Positions 1-5,060 of a stretch of 5,060 nucleotides of DNA are shown piece by piece. A program made the position numbers and the translations under genes. Source of the stretch: Rudaea sp. (GTDB lineage: Bacteria > Pseudomonadota > Gammaproteobacteria > Xanthomonadales > Rhodanobacteraceae). Each line of letters begins with the position of its first letter. Positions within the stretch are counted from its first letter, which is position 1. The stretch is from the NCBI GenBank assembly GCA_025934455.1, contig JAICYA010000179.1, positions 1-5,060 on the forward strand, in the 5' to 3' direction. Below the pieces are notes generated by a model. The model was given only the letters and a program-made list of their open reading frames with translations, did not search any database and had not been told where the DNA came from.

Positions 1-21
1 CAAGCCGGCAAACAACCGTAG
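1..21 (+). CDS. C-terminal end of an upstream gene, possibly norC (partial)
   Basis: Frame 1 from the window edge reads Q-A-G-K-Q-P and then TAG at 19-21. The stop overlaps the AGGAG (20-24) that serves as the norB ribosome binding site, the arrangement expected of an operon partner just upstream. In characterised cytochrome bc-type NO reductases norC (membrane-anchored cytochrome c subunit) directly precedes norB, so norC is the natural guess. Six residues cannot identify a protein, so the name is inferred from gene order alone. Confidence 0.35.
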   Translation, partial: QAGKQP

Positions 22-31
22 GAGCCTGGCC

Positions 32-1426
32 GTGTACCGTTCCCAGAAACTCTCGCTGCGCTATTACACCGCCGCCGTGACACTGTTCGGCGTGATGATC
101 CTGTTCGGGCTGTTGTCGGCGCTGTACTACCTGTACCCGTCGCTGCTGTTCAACATCTTCAACTTCAACATGTCGAAGATCCTGCACATCGACACGCTGG
201 TGATCTGGCTGCTGATGGGTTTTCTCGGCGCGGTGTACTGGTACCTGCCCAAGGAACTCGGCCGCGAGGTCGAGGGCATGTGGCTGGCCGAGCTGACGTT
301 CTGGGTGTTCTGCGCGGTGGTCGCGGTCGTCGCGATCGTGTTCCTGTTCGTGCAGTACGGTGGCGCCAACGAGTTCTCGATGTGGTTCATCAACCAGGGG
401 CGCAAGTACGTCGAGGCGCCGCGCTGGGCGTCGATCGGCATCGTCGCGGTCATGCTGGTGTTCGCCTACAACGTCATCGCCACCTGCATCAAGGCGCGCA
501 AGATGACCGGCATCATGTGGGTGCTGGTGCTGGATCTGATTCCGCTCGTGGCGGTCTATCTCGACGCGTTTCCCGCCGTCACCAATATGTCGGTGGATCT
601 GTACTGGTGGTGGTGGCTGGTGCACATGTGGGTCGAAAGCACGTGGGAGGTGCTGATCGGCTGCGTGATGGCGCTGGTGCTGATGGATGTGATGGGCACT
701 TCGCGCCGCATCGTCGAGACCTGGCTCTATATCGAAGTAATGTTGGTGCTCGGCGCCGGCATCCTCGGCCTCGGCCACCATTATTTCTGGATCGGCACGC
801 CGCAATACTGGCTCAGTATTGGCGGTTTCTTCTCGGCACTCGAGCCGTTGCCGCTGCTCGGCATGGTCGTGCATGCGATCTACGACGCCGGCACGCACCG
901 CTTGAAGACCAGGAATCAGCCGGCGTACTACTGGATCACGACCGAGGCGTTGCTCAACTTCATTGGCGCGGGCATCTGGGGCTTCATGATGACGCTGCCG
1001 CAGATCAACCTGTTCTCGCATGGCACGCAATGGACGGTATCGCACGGCCACTTCGCGTTCTACGGCGCCTACGTGTGCGGGATCATCGCCGTGCTGTACG
1101 TTGCCAAGCAGCAGACATCCGGCGTCGATGTGCTCGGCGGACGTGCCTGGAAATGGGGCTTCGGCCTGCTCAATTTCGGCATGGTCGGCATGGTGATGGG
1201 CCTGCTGCTGGCTGGCATGGCGCAGGCGTTCTACGGCCGCGCGATCGGCGGTTCGACGCTGATGGCCTTCACGACGGCGTCGGAAAATCCGTGGTTCGTT
1301 TCCGGCATGTGGGCGCGCATGTTCTTCGGCGTCATGTTCGCCGCCGGCTATGTCGTGCTCGCCTATGACTTGCTGTCGTCGCCCAAGCGCGTGCCGGCGG
1401 CGGGCGCACTGCCGGAGCCGGCATGA
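32..1426 (+). CDS. norB: Nitric oxide reductase catalytic subunit NorB
   Basis: Catalytic subunit of cytochrome c-dependent NO reductase, a heme-copper oxidase superfamily member in the inner membrane that reduces 2 NO to N2O. The 464 residues match the usual length (about 466) and are mostly hydrophobic, fitting about 12 membrane helices. Expected ligands are visible: His52 and His340 for low-spin heme b, His338 for heme b3, and His198, His249 and His250 with Glu202 for the non-heme iron FeB. Glu206 and Glu271 match the other conserved acidic residues near the active site (motifs HMWVESTWE, GLGHHYFWIG, FSALEPLP, SHGHFAFYG). Glu128 in GRKYVEAP probably matches the calcium-ligand Glu. Ligand roles are transferred from Pseudomonas aeruginosa NorB from memory. 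The GTG start sits 7 bases after AGGAG (20-24), with no ATG or GTG upstream in frame within the window. The lack of an N-terminal heme c/quinol-oxidase extension argues against the quinol-dependent qNor form. The stop overlaps the next start (ATGA). Confidence 0.95.
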   Translation: MYRSQKLSLRYYTAAVTLFGVMILFGLLSALYYLYPSLLFNIFNFNMSKILHIDTLVIWLLMGFLGAVYWYLPKELGREVEGMWLAELTFWVFCAVVAVVAIVFLFVQYGGANEFSMWFINQGRKYVEAPRWASIGIVAVMLVFAYNVIATCIKARKMTGIMWVLVLDLIPLVAVYLDAFPAVTNMSVDLYWWWWLVHMWVESTWEVLIGCVMALVLMDVMGTSRRIVETWLYIEVMLVLGAGILGLGHHYFWIGTPQYWLSIGGFFSALEPLPLLGMVVHAIYDAGTHRLKTRNQPAYYWITTEALLNFIGAGIWGFMMTLPQINLFSHGTQWTVSHGHFAFYGAYVCGIIAVLYVAKQQTSGVDVLGGRAWKWGFGLLNFGMVGMVMGLLLAGMAQAFYGRAIGGSTLMAFTTASENPWFVSGMWARMFFGVMFAAGYVVLAYDLLSSPKRVPAAGALPEPA

Positions 1427-1722
1427 CGCCTTCCGCGTTGCTCGAGACGGCCGCGTTGCTCGGCCTGTTCGTGCTGGCCAGCGGCGGTTACGGCAGTTTG
1501 TACAGCGCCGGCCGAATCTCGTCGCGCCCGGCGCTGATACGCGCGGGCGGAGTGTGCTGGGCGCTCGCTTTCGCGCTGGCGCTGGTGATCGCGATCCACA
1601 CGCCGCTCGATCCGGGCTGGAAATTGCTGATACTCGCTAGTGCCGTCGTCTACCTGGTCATACCGCCGATGACCTGGCGCTATCTCGAACGCATGCACCA
1701 CGAACAGGAACCGCACCGATGA
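1423..1722 (+). CDS. Small integral membrane protein, unknown, nor operon
   Basis: A 99-residue protein I do not recognise as a named family. Hydrophobic stretches at about 6-26, 40-59 and 66-83 suggest three membrane helices. It ends in a short polar, His/Glu-rich tail (RYLERMHHEQEPHR) that would face one side of the membrane. There is no CxxCH motif and no obvious metal motif inside the helices; a single Cys45 lies in helix 2. The ATG overlaps the norB stop (ATGA, 1423-1426), with GGAG at 1414-1417 as ribosome binding site, so translation is probably coupled to norB. It is larger than I expect for NorF (a two-helix accessory protein of some nor operons), and I cannot align it to NorF by eye. 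A role in NO reductase assembly or stability is inferred from position only. Confidence 0.8.
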   Translation: MTPSALLETAALLGLFVLASGGYGSLYSAGRISSRPALIRAGGVCWALAFALALVIAIHTPLDPGWKLLILASAVVYLVIPPMTWRYLERMHHEQEPHR

Positions 1723-2078
1723 TCCCGAACCTCATCAACACCCTGACCGGCCTCGTGTTGGCCTACGCCACCGTGCTGCATCCGACCTGGGTCGAGCAGC
1801 GCTACTTCCCGTTCGCGGCATTCGCCGCCGTCATCCTTGCGATGGCGCTGTGGGCGCGACGCAGCGACCCGCATCCATGGTTCAGCCGCGTCAATATCGT
1901 GCTCGCGATCGCGCTCGGCCTACTCTCGATGCTGCCGCTGGCGACGCTGCCGAACCTGACGTTCTGGGGCGGATTCTGGGTTGGCACGCTGGTTCCGACC
2001 ATCGCCTTGTGGGCGGCCTTGTACCGGCCGCAACCGGCCGCCGCCGCAGCGGATTTCGCACAGGAGCACACACCATGA
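1719..2078 (+). CDS. Four-helix membrane protein, unknown, nor operon
   Basis: A 119-residue protein of unknown function. Hydrophobic segments at about 5-20, 31-46, 57-73 and 80-102 suggest four membrane helices, followed by an Ala-rich polar tail from 105. Two halves look loosely alike: each starts with Asn in a short amphipathic lead (NLINTLTGLVL and RVNIVLAIALGLL) and continues to a Pro-containing turn. This vaguely recalls small SPW-repeat membrane proteins, but the SPW signature itself is absent, so I do not assign that family. Aromatic residues cluster at helix ends (FWGGFWVG, 82-89). The ATG overlaps the previous stop (ATGA, 1719-1722), with AGGAA at 1706-1710 eight bases upstream. The stop in turn overlaps the cytochrome c start, so the gene is embedded in the norB transcript. 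Function is inferred from context only. Confidence 0.8.
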   Translation: MIPNLINTLTGLVLAYATVLHPTWVEQRYFPFAAFAAVILAMALWARRSDPHPWFSRVNIVLAIALGLLSMLPLATLPNLTFWGGFWVGTLVPTIALWAALYRPQPAAAAADFAQEHTP

Positions 2079-2389
2079 CCCGAGCCACCATCATCGCCGG
2101 CATCGCGATCGCGGCCGTGTTTGCCGCAGGCACCGCGCACGCGGTCGATCCGGCCGCCGGCAAGGCGAAGTACGAGACGACCTGCATCGCCTGCCATGGC
2201 GCCAGCGGCGTGTCGATCGCGCCGATCTATCCGAACGTCGCCGGCCAGAAAGATGAGTATCTGGTCGCGCAGCTGAAGGCGTTCCGCGACGGCAGCCGGC
2301 AGAACGCCATCATGGCACCGATGGCCAAGAGCCTGACCGACACCGATATCGCCAACATTTCGGCATATCTGGCCACGCTCAAGCCATAG
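2075..2389 (+). CDS. Periplasmic class I cytochrome c (c553/c4-like single domain)
   Basis: A 104-residue c-type cytochrome, exported and heme-loaded in the periplasm. Residues 1-23 form a Sec signal peptide (short basic start, hydrophobic core, AHA before the mature VDPAAGK). The single heme site is C37-I-A-C40-H41, with His41 as proximal ligand. The distal Met is Met80 or Met83 in IMAPMAKSL, followed by the family-typical [16 protein letters not shown] helix. The start is ATG at 2075, overlapping the previous stop (ATGA), with AGGAG at 2062-2066 eight bases upstream. The frame stays open further upstream, but those starts would lie inside the preceding gene and would bury the signal peptide. 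It is too small and has the wrong topology for NorC, which keeps an N-terminal membrane anchor. As the last gene of the nor operon it is a candidate electron donor to NorCB; that role is inferred. Confidence 0.9.
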   Translation: MTRATIIAGIAIAAVFAAGTAHAVDPAAGKAKYETTCIACHGASGVSIAPIYPNVAGQKDEYLVAQLKAFRDGSRQNAIMAPMAKSLTDTDIANISAYLATLKP

Positions 2390-2422
2390 CGCCGCCGCTC
2401 GCCGCTTAGTCTGTCCGCGGCA

Positions 2423-2428
2423 TACAAT
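2423..2428 (+). promoter_or_regulatory. Candidate -10 element for fdxA-lipA
   Basis: TACAAT differs from the sigma-70 -10 consensus at one base and lies 35 bases upstream of the fdxA start in the only gap (2390-2462) between the nor operon and fdxA. At a 16-18 base spacing the upstream sequence is GC-rich and gives no good -35 hexamer, so the promoter would be weak or need an activator. I see no clear FNR-type dyad in this gap. Confidence 0.4.
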
Positions 2429-2456
2429 GACGCGGTCGCTGGTCTGTTTTCAGGAG

Positions 2457-2481
2457 AACGTGGTGACGCACGTTGTCACCG
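2457..2481 (+). promoter_or_regulatory. Two mutually exclusive hairpins around the fdxA start codon
   Basis: AACGTG (2457-2462) is a perfect inverted repeat with CACGTT (2469-2474), leaving GTGACG in the loop with the GTG start (2463-2465) exposed. A second perfect inverted repeat, GGTGAC (2462-2467) with GTCACC (2475-2480), can extend by U-G at 2461/2481 and G-U at 2468/2474 and puts the start codon inside the stem. Both use shared bases, so only one can form at a time. The repeats are read directly from the sequence; a translational switch is inference, and the second arms are also codons for the conserved HVVTD start of ferredoxin. Confidence 0.35.
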
Positions 2482-2786
2482 ACAACTGCATCAAGTGCAA
2501 GTACACCGATTGTGTCGAAGTGTGTCCGGTCGACTGCTTCCACGAGGGCCGGAACTTTCTTGCCATCGATCCGGAAGAGTGCATCGATTGCACGCTGTGC
2601 GTGGCCGAGTGCCCGGCCGAGGCGATCTTCGCCGAGGACGACGTGCCGGCGGGTCAGGAAAACTTCCTCCAGATCAATGCCGAATTGGCGCCATTGTGGC
2701 CGGTGATCGCCGCGCGCATCGATGCGCCCGCCGACGCCGACGACTGGAATGGCACGCCGGACAAATTGCCGATGCTTGAGCGCTGA
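2463..2786 (+). CDS. fdxA: 7Fe ferredoxin FdxA ([3Fe-4S][4Fe-4S], Azotobacter FdI type)
   Basis: A 107-residue cytoplasmic low-potential electron carrier, the same length as Azotobacter vinelandii ferredoxin I plus its initiator Met. All nine cysteines of that protein are present: Cys9, 12, 17, 21, 25, 40, 43, 46 and 50. By homology Cys9, 17 and 50 bind the 3Fe cluster, Cys21, 40, 43 and 46 bind the 4Fe cluster, and Cys25 is the free cysteine beside it. The C-terminal half (about 60-107, ending KLPMLER) is the extension typical of this family. The start is the GTG giving VTHVVTDNC, which aligns with the family N-terminus and has AGGAG (2452-2456) six bases upstream. An ATG at 2427 would add 12 unrelated residues and overlap the -10 candidate. 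It is followed after four bases by lipA, so the two are probably co-transcribed and FdxA may supply electrons to LipA. Confidence 0.95.
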   Translation: MTHVVTDNCIKCKYTDCVEVCPVDCFHEGRNFLAIDPEECIDCTLCVAECPAEAIFAEDDVPAGQENFLQINAELAPLWPVIAARIDAPADADDWNGTPDKLPMLER

Positions 2787-2790
2787 CCCC

Positions 2791-3777
2791 GTGACCGACG
2801 ACACCACGAACCACGCCCCGCACAGCGGTGAGAAATACACCACGCCCGAAGGCATCCGCGCGGTCTACGGCGGCATCCGCCCGAATGCCGAAACCGGCAA
2901 GCCCGATGCCGGCCGCAAGCCGCCGTGGCTGCGCGTGCGCCTACCCGGTGGCGCGCAATACGAATCGGTTCACGACATCGTCAAGAGCCACAAATTGCAC
3001 ACCGTGTGCCAGGAATCGCGCTGCCCCAACATCGCCGAGTGCTGGGGTGCGGGCACGGCGACCATGATGCTGATGGGATCGGTGTGCACGCGCGCCTGCA
3101 CGTTCTGCGCGGTGAGTACGGGCAACCCGCATGGATGGCTGGATCCGCTCGAACCGATGCAGGTGGCCGACGCGGTGGCGCTGATGAAACTCAAGTACAT
3201 CGTGCTGACCTCGGTCGACCGCGACGATTTGCCGGACGGCGGCGCGGCGCACTACGCGGCCTGCATCCGCGCGATCCATATGCGTGCGCCGCAGACTGCA
3301 GTGGAAGCGCTCACGCCCGATTTCGCCGGCAGGCACGTCGCGGTCGCGACCGTGCTCGACGCGGGCCTCACCACGTACGCGCAGAATCTGGAAACTGTCG
3401 AGAGCCTGACCCGGCGCGTGCGCGACCCGCGCGCAGGTTATGCGCAGACGCTCGACGTGCTTGCCTTCGCCAAGCGTCATGCGCCGCAGACGCTGACCAA
3501 GACCAGCCTGATGCTGGGCCTGGGCGAGACCGACACGGAAATCGAGCGCACGCTCGACGACATCCGTGGCGCCGGCGTCGACATCGTCACAATGGGGCAA
3601 TACCTGCGGCCCACCGAGCATCACCTGCCGGTGGAACGCTTCGTCACCCCGGACGAATTCCGGCACTACCGCGAACTGGCGCTGGCGAAGGGGTTCCTGG
3701 AAGCCGTCGCAGGACCGCTGGTGCGCTCGAGTTACCGCGCCGAGCGCGTGCTGGATCGAAACAACGCCGGACTCTGA
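2791..3777 (+). CDS. lipA: Lipoyl synthase (radical SAM)
   Basis: A cytoplasmic enzyme that inserts two sulfurs at C6 and C8 of protein-bound octanoyl groups to make lipoyl cofactor for 2-oxoacid dehydrogenases and the glycine cleavage system. With GTG at 2791 it is 328 residues, normal for the family. Cys73, Cys78 and Cys84 ([12 protein letters not shown]) bind the auxiliary, sacrificed 4Fe-4S cluster. Cys99, Cys103 and Cys106 (CTRACTFC) bind the SAM cluster. The C-terminal RSSY (303-306) supplies the serine ligand of the auxiliary cluster. [13 protein letters not shown] and LGLGET are further family signatures. ATGs at 2722 and 2749 are in frame but lie inside fdxA and add non-conserved residues, so GTG just after the fdxA stop is preferred, although its ribosome binding site (GAG, 2777-2779) is weak. 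The wording ([32 protein letters not shown]) is nearer the mitochondrial/alphaproteobacterial type than the usual gammaproteobacterial LipA. No lipB is adjacent. Confidence 0.94.
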   Translation: MTDDTTNHAPHSGEKYTTPEGIRAVYGGIRPNAETGKPDAGRKPPWLRVRLPGGAQYESVHDIVKSHKLHTVCQESRCPNIAECWGAGTATMMLMGSVCTRACTFCAVSTGNPHGWLDPLEPMQVADAVALMKLKYIVLTSVDRDDLPDGGAAHYAACIRAIHMRAPQTAVEALTPDFAGRHVAVATVLDAGLTTYAQNLETVESLTRRVRDPRAGYAQTLDVLAFAKRHAPQTLTKTSLMLGLGETDTEIERTLDDIRGAGVDIVTMGQYLRPTEHHLPVERFVTPDEFRHYRELALAKGFLEAVAGPLVRSSYRAERVLDRNNAGL

Positions 3778-3849
3778 GGCGCTCCGACGCCGCAGTCGTT
3801 TGCGCCAGCCGGCGCGCTGAACGCGTCGCATCCACAAGGAGATACCGTC

Positions 3850-4194
3850 ATGGACCAGTCCATGTATCCGCCACCCACCGCCGAAATCGCGCACAAGCGC
3901 CGCGAACTGGCGCCCAGGCAATTGGATGCCTTCAAGGCATTCAGTGCCGCCGTCTTCGCCGAGGGCGCGCTGCCGGTCAAGACCAAGCAGTTGATCGCCG
4001 TCGCGGTCGCGCATGTCACCCAATGTCCGTATTGCATCCGCGGCCACACGGAAGCCGCGCTGCGCCACGGCGCCAGCGAGCAGGAAATCATGGAGGCGAT
4101 CTGGGTCGCAGCGGAGATGCGCGCCGGCGGCGCCTATGCGCATTCGGCGCTGGCGATCGACACGATGCACACGCATGGCGCAGGACAAAAATAG
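3850..4194 (+). CDS. AhpD-like / carboxymuconolactone decarboxylase family protein
   Basis: A 114-residue, probably cytoplasmic all-helical protein of the AhpD/CMD family. The redox signature is C59-P-Y-C62 followed by His66 (QCPYCIRGH), matching the CxxC-x3-H proton-relay motif of AhpD. Flanking features are also typical: KTKQLIAVAVAHVTQ before it and AALRHGASEQEIMEAIWVAA after it. In Mycobacterium tuberculosis AhpD a glutamate 12 residues before the first Cys is catalytic; here that position is Gln47. The protein is therefore probably a relative with peroxidase or disulfide-reductase chemistry rather than AhpD itself, and no ahpC is visible. It lacks the decarboxylase context and should not be called a muconolactone enzyme. 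AAGGAG (3836-3841) eight bases before the ATG is a strong ribosome binding site; a second in-frame ATG at 3862 is less well placed. It may be cut off from lipA by the 72-base gap, though same-strand read-through is possible. Confidence 0.88.
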   Translation: MDQSMYPPPTAEIAHKRRELAPRQLDAFKAFSAAVFAEGALPVKTKQLIAVAVAHVTQCPYCIRGHTEAALRHGASEQEIMEAIWVAAEMRAGGAYAHSALAIDTMHTHGAGQK

Positions 4195-4352
4195 TAAGCG
4201 CGCACACGACCGAACGGAGCGACTGCGTCGCCGCTTCGCCGGAAGACTTCACGGCCATGCGCAAATCCGTTCCGCTCCGAACCCGGCAACTACCGGTCGC
4301 GCAACGCGGTGCCCTGGCGGCCGCTGTGCGGACGGGCGATTGCGCGTTTCCG

Positions 4353-4361
4353 TGTTATCAT
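4353..4361 (+). promoter_or_regulatory. Candidate extended -10 promoter for prs
   Basis: TG-T-TATCAT combines a TGn extension with a -10 hexamer two bases off consensus, set at the start of the only AT-richer stretch of the gap. The -35 position at 17-base spacing (4333-4338, CGGGCG) is poor, which an extended -10 can tolerate. Transcription would start near 4368 and give a leader of roughly 75 bases before the prs GTG. Confidence 0.4.
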
Positions 4362-4432
4362 TTTCGGCTGCTTGTGGAGCTGATTACTCCGTAGTGCGTT
4401 GATTTTGCGGTTCGAATTGCGCGTCCTCCGTC

Positions 4433-4437
4433 GGGAG
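4433..4437 (+). promoter_or_regulatory. prs ribosome binding site with facing CCTCC
   Basis: GGGAG lies six bases before the GTG at 4444 and decides that start. Immediately upstream, CCTCC (4425-4429) can pair its CTCC with GGAG (4434-4437) across a four-base loop. A four-pair stem is weak, so masking of the site is only a possibility. Confidence 0.6.
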
Positions 4438-4443
4438 CAGGGT

Positions 4444-5060
4444 GTGAACACGGCCAATTCAGCGGGTTTCTCCGGCAGCTACGCGCGTGAGCGCGAAGAG
4501 CGCGGCTTGCTGGTCTTCACCGGCAACGCCAACCGCGCGCTGGCAGCTGCGGTTTGCCACGAGCTGAACGTGCCGCTGGGCAAGGCGCTGGTCAGCCGGT
4601 TTTCCGACGGTGAAGTGCAGGTCGAGATCGAGGAAAACGTGCGCGGCCAGGAAGTGTTCGTGATCCAGCCGACTTCGGCGCCGACCGCGGACAACTTCAT
4701 GGAATTGCTGGTCATTGTGGATGCGCTCAAGCGCGCCTCGGCGGCCAGCGTGACCGCGGTGCTCCCGTATTTCGGTTACGCCCGGCAGGATCGGCGCACG
4801 CGCTCGGCGCGCGTGCCGATCACGGCCAAGGTGGCCGCAAAGATGATCGGCACGGTCGGTACCGACCGCGTCTTGACCGTGGATCTGCATGCCGACCAGA
4901 TCCAGGGATTTTTCGATATCCCGGTGGACAATGTATACTCGTCGCCCGTTTTGCTGGCCGACATCTGGCGCTGCCACGGCGGCAGCGACCTGATCGTGGT
5001 CAGTCCCGACGTCGGCGGCGTGGCCAGGGCAAGGGCCTTGGCCAAGCGCCTGGACGACGC
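4444..5060 (+). CDS. prs: Ribose-phosphate pyrophosphokinase (PRPP synthetase), 5' part
   Basis: A cytoplasmic enzyme making PRPP from ribose 5-phosphate and ATP, for purine, pyrimidine, His, Trp and NAD synthesis. The window holds the first 205 codons plus two bases, against about 315-335 for the whole family, so the C-terminal part including the catalytic flexible loop is off the edge. Visible motifs are [19 protein letters not shown] (52-70), the ATP-contacting [11 protein letters not shown] (108-118), and the family signature [16 protein letters not shown] (147-162) that binds Mg and ribose phosphate. SPDVGG (187-192) precedes the next conserved segment. The start is GTG with GGGAG six bases upstream and an in-frame TGA at 4381. 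It gives about 14 residues more before LLVFTGN than the Xanthomonas protein I remember. A TTG at 4507 preceded by GAAGAG would remove the extra piece. The gene has its own leader and is probably transcribed independently of the AhpD-like gene. Confidence 0.95.
   Translation, partial: MNTANSAGFSGSYAREREERGLLVFTGNANRALAAAVCHELNVPLGKALVSRFSDGEVQVEIEENVRGQEVFVIQPTSAPTADNFMELLVIVDALKRASAASVTAVLPYFGYARQDRRTRSARVPITAKVAAKMIGTVGTDRVLTVDLHADQIQGFFDIPVDNVYSSPVLLADIWRCHGGSDLIVVSPDVGGVARARALAKRLDD

Larger units (their letters stand above)
4195..4443 (+). other. Gene-free prs upstream region
   Basis: These 249 bases between the AhpD-like gene and prs hold no open frame with a convincing start, ribosome binding site or recognisable protein. 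I find no tRNA cloverleaf, although some relatives carry a tRNA-Gln just before prs. The content I can name is a short dyad GCGAC/GTCGC (4219-4231) without a T-run, a candidate extended -10 (4353-4361), and the prs ribosome binding site. Composition drops in GC from about 4350 onward, as expected for a promoter and leader. Confidence 0.6.

Noticed and set aside
605..616. (TGG)4 run giving four Trp in a row in NorB
   Set aside because: NorB proteins already carry several Trp at this position before the HxWVE motif, so it is a family feature rather than a repeat expansion.
2427..2462. ATG at 2427 as the fdxA start
   Set aside because: It would add 12 residues absent from the 7Fe ferredoxin family and sits on the candidate -10; GTG at 2463 has a proper ribosome binding site and gives the exact family length.
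3802..3815. GCGCC-AGCC-GGCGC hairpin after lipA as a terminator
   Set aside because: The five-pair stem has no following T-run and such short GC dyads are common in this DNA.
2941..4188. Long antisense open frame of 415 codons opposite lipA and the AhpD-like gene
   Set aside because: It is the mirror of two well-identified genes in GC-rich DNA, has a low-complexity Arg/His/Gly-rich translation with no domain, and crosses a gene boundary and intergenic gap.
4219..4231. GCGAC-TGC-GTCGC hairpin after the AhpD-like gene as a terminator
   Set aside because: Short stem, no T-run; too weak to call.
4341..4354. PurR-like half-site near the prs promoter (CGTTTCCGT)
   Set aside because: Only the right half resembles the enterobacterial operator; the left half does not match, and the probable host group is not known to me to use that regulator.
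2925..4394. Long + strand open frame of 489 codons in another frame across lipA, the AhpD-like gene and the prs leader
   Set aside because: The product is an Arg/Ala-rich shadow translation with no recognisable motif, and it overlaps genes with clear cysteine motifs.
4408..4422. GGTTCGAATTGC resembling a tRNA T-loop, considered as a tRNA-Gln remnant before prs
   Set aside because: The flanking bases do not form a T-stem and no acceptor, D or anticodon arm could be found.
4459..4977. Antisense open frame opposite prs
   Set aside because: The opposite strand encodes a clear Prs with intact signature motifs; the antisense translation shows no family resemblance.

Overview
The window is GC-rich, densely coded and entirely on the + strand. 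It looks like the chromosome of a denitrifying or NO-detoxifying proteobacterium. Prs most resembles the Xanthomonadales form (for example a run such as TAKVAAKMI before the [11 protein letters not shown] signature), and FdxA is the Azotobacter-type 7Fe ferredoxin. A gammaproteobacterium near Xanthomonadales/Rhodanobacteraceae is my best guess. It rests on remembered sequences, not a search, and a betaproteobacterium is not excluded.

Region 1 (1-2389) is the end of a nitric oxide reductase operon. The last codons of an upstream gene, probably norC, run into norB (catalytic NO reductase subunit with all recognised heme and iron ligands). Then come two small multi-pass membrane proteins of unknown function and a small secreted class I cytochrome c. 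The three junctions after norB are each a 4-base ATGA overlap, so the genes look translationally coupled and the unknown membrane proteins are probably linked to NO reduction.

Region 2 (2390-4194) begins with a short intergenic stretch carrying a plausible -10 element. It holds fdxA (7Fe ferredoxin), lipA four bases later (lipoyl synthase, radical SAM), and, 72 bases further on, an AhpD-like CxxC protein of the carboxymuconolactone decarboxylase family. A plausible link is that ferredoxin feeds electrons to LipA, and characterised AhpD is itself reduced through lipoylated proteins. The LipA sequence reads more like the mitochondrial/alphaproteobacterial type than the usual gammaproteobacterial one, and no lipB is adjacent.

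Region 3 (4195-5060) is a 249-base gene-free leader with a candidate extended -10 promoter, followed by the start of prs (ribose-phosphate pyrophosphokinase), which runs off the right edge. Its N-terminus is about 14 residues longer than I expect for the family.

I see no tRNA, rRNA, mobile element, CRISPR array or phage feature. Four of the seven genes with a visible start (norB, fdxA, lipA, prs) start with GTG. Nothing here is clearly a new system. The best leads are the two uncharacterised membrane proteins in the nor operon, the two competing hairpins around the fdxA start codon, and the unusual fdxA-lipA-ahpD grouping.
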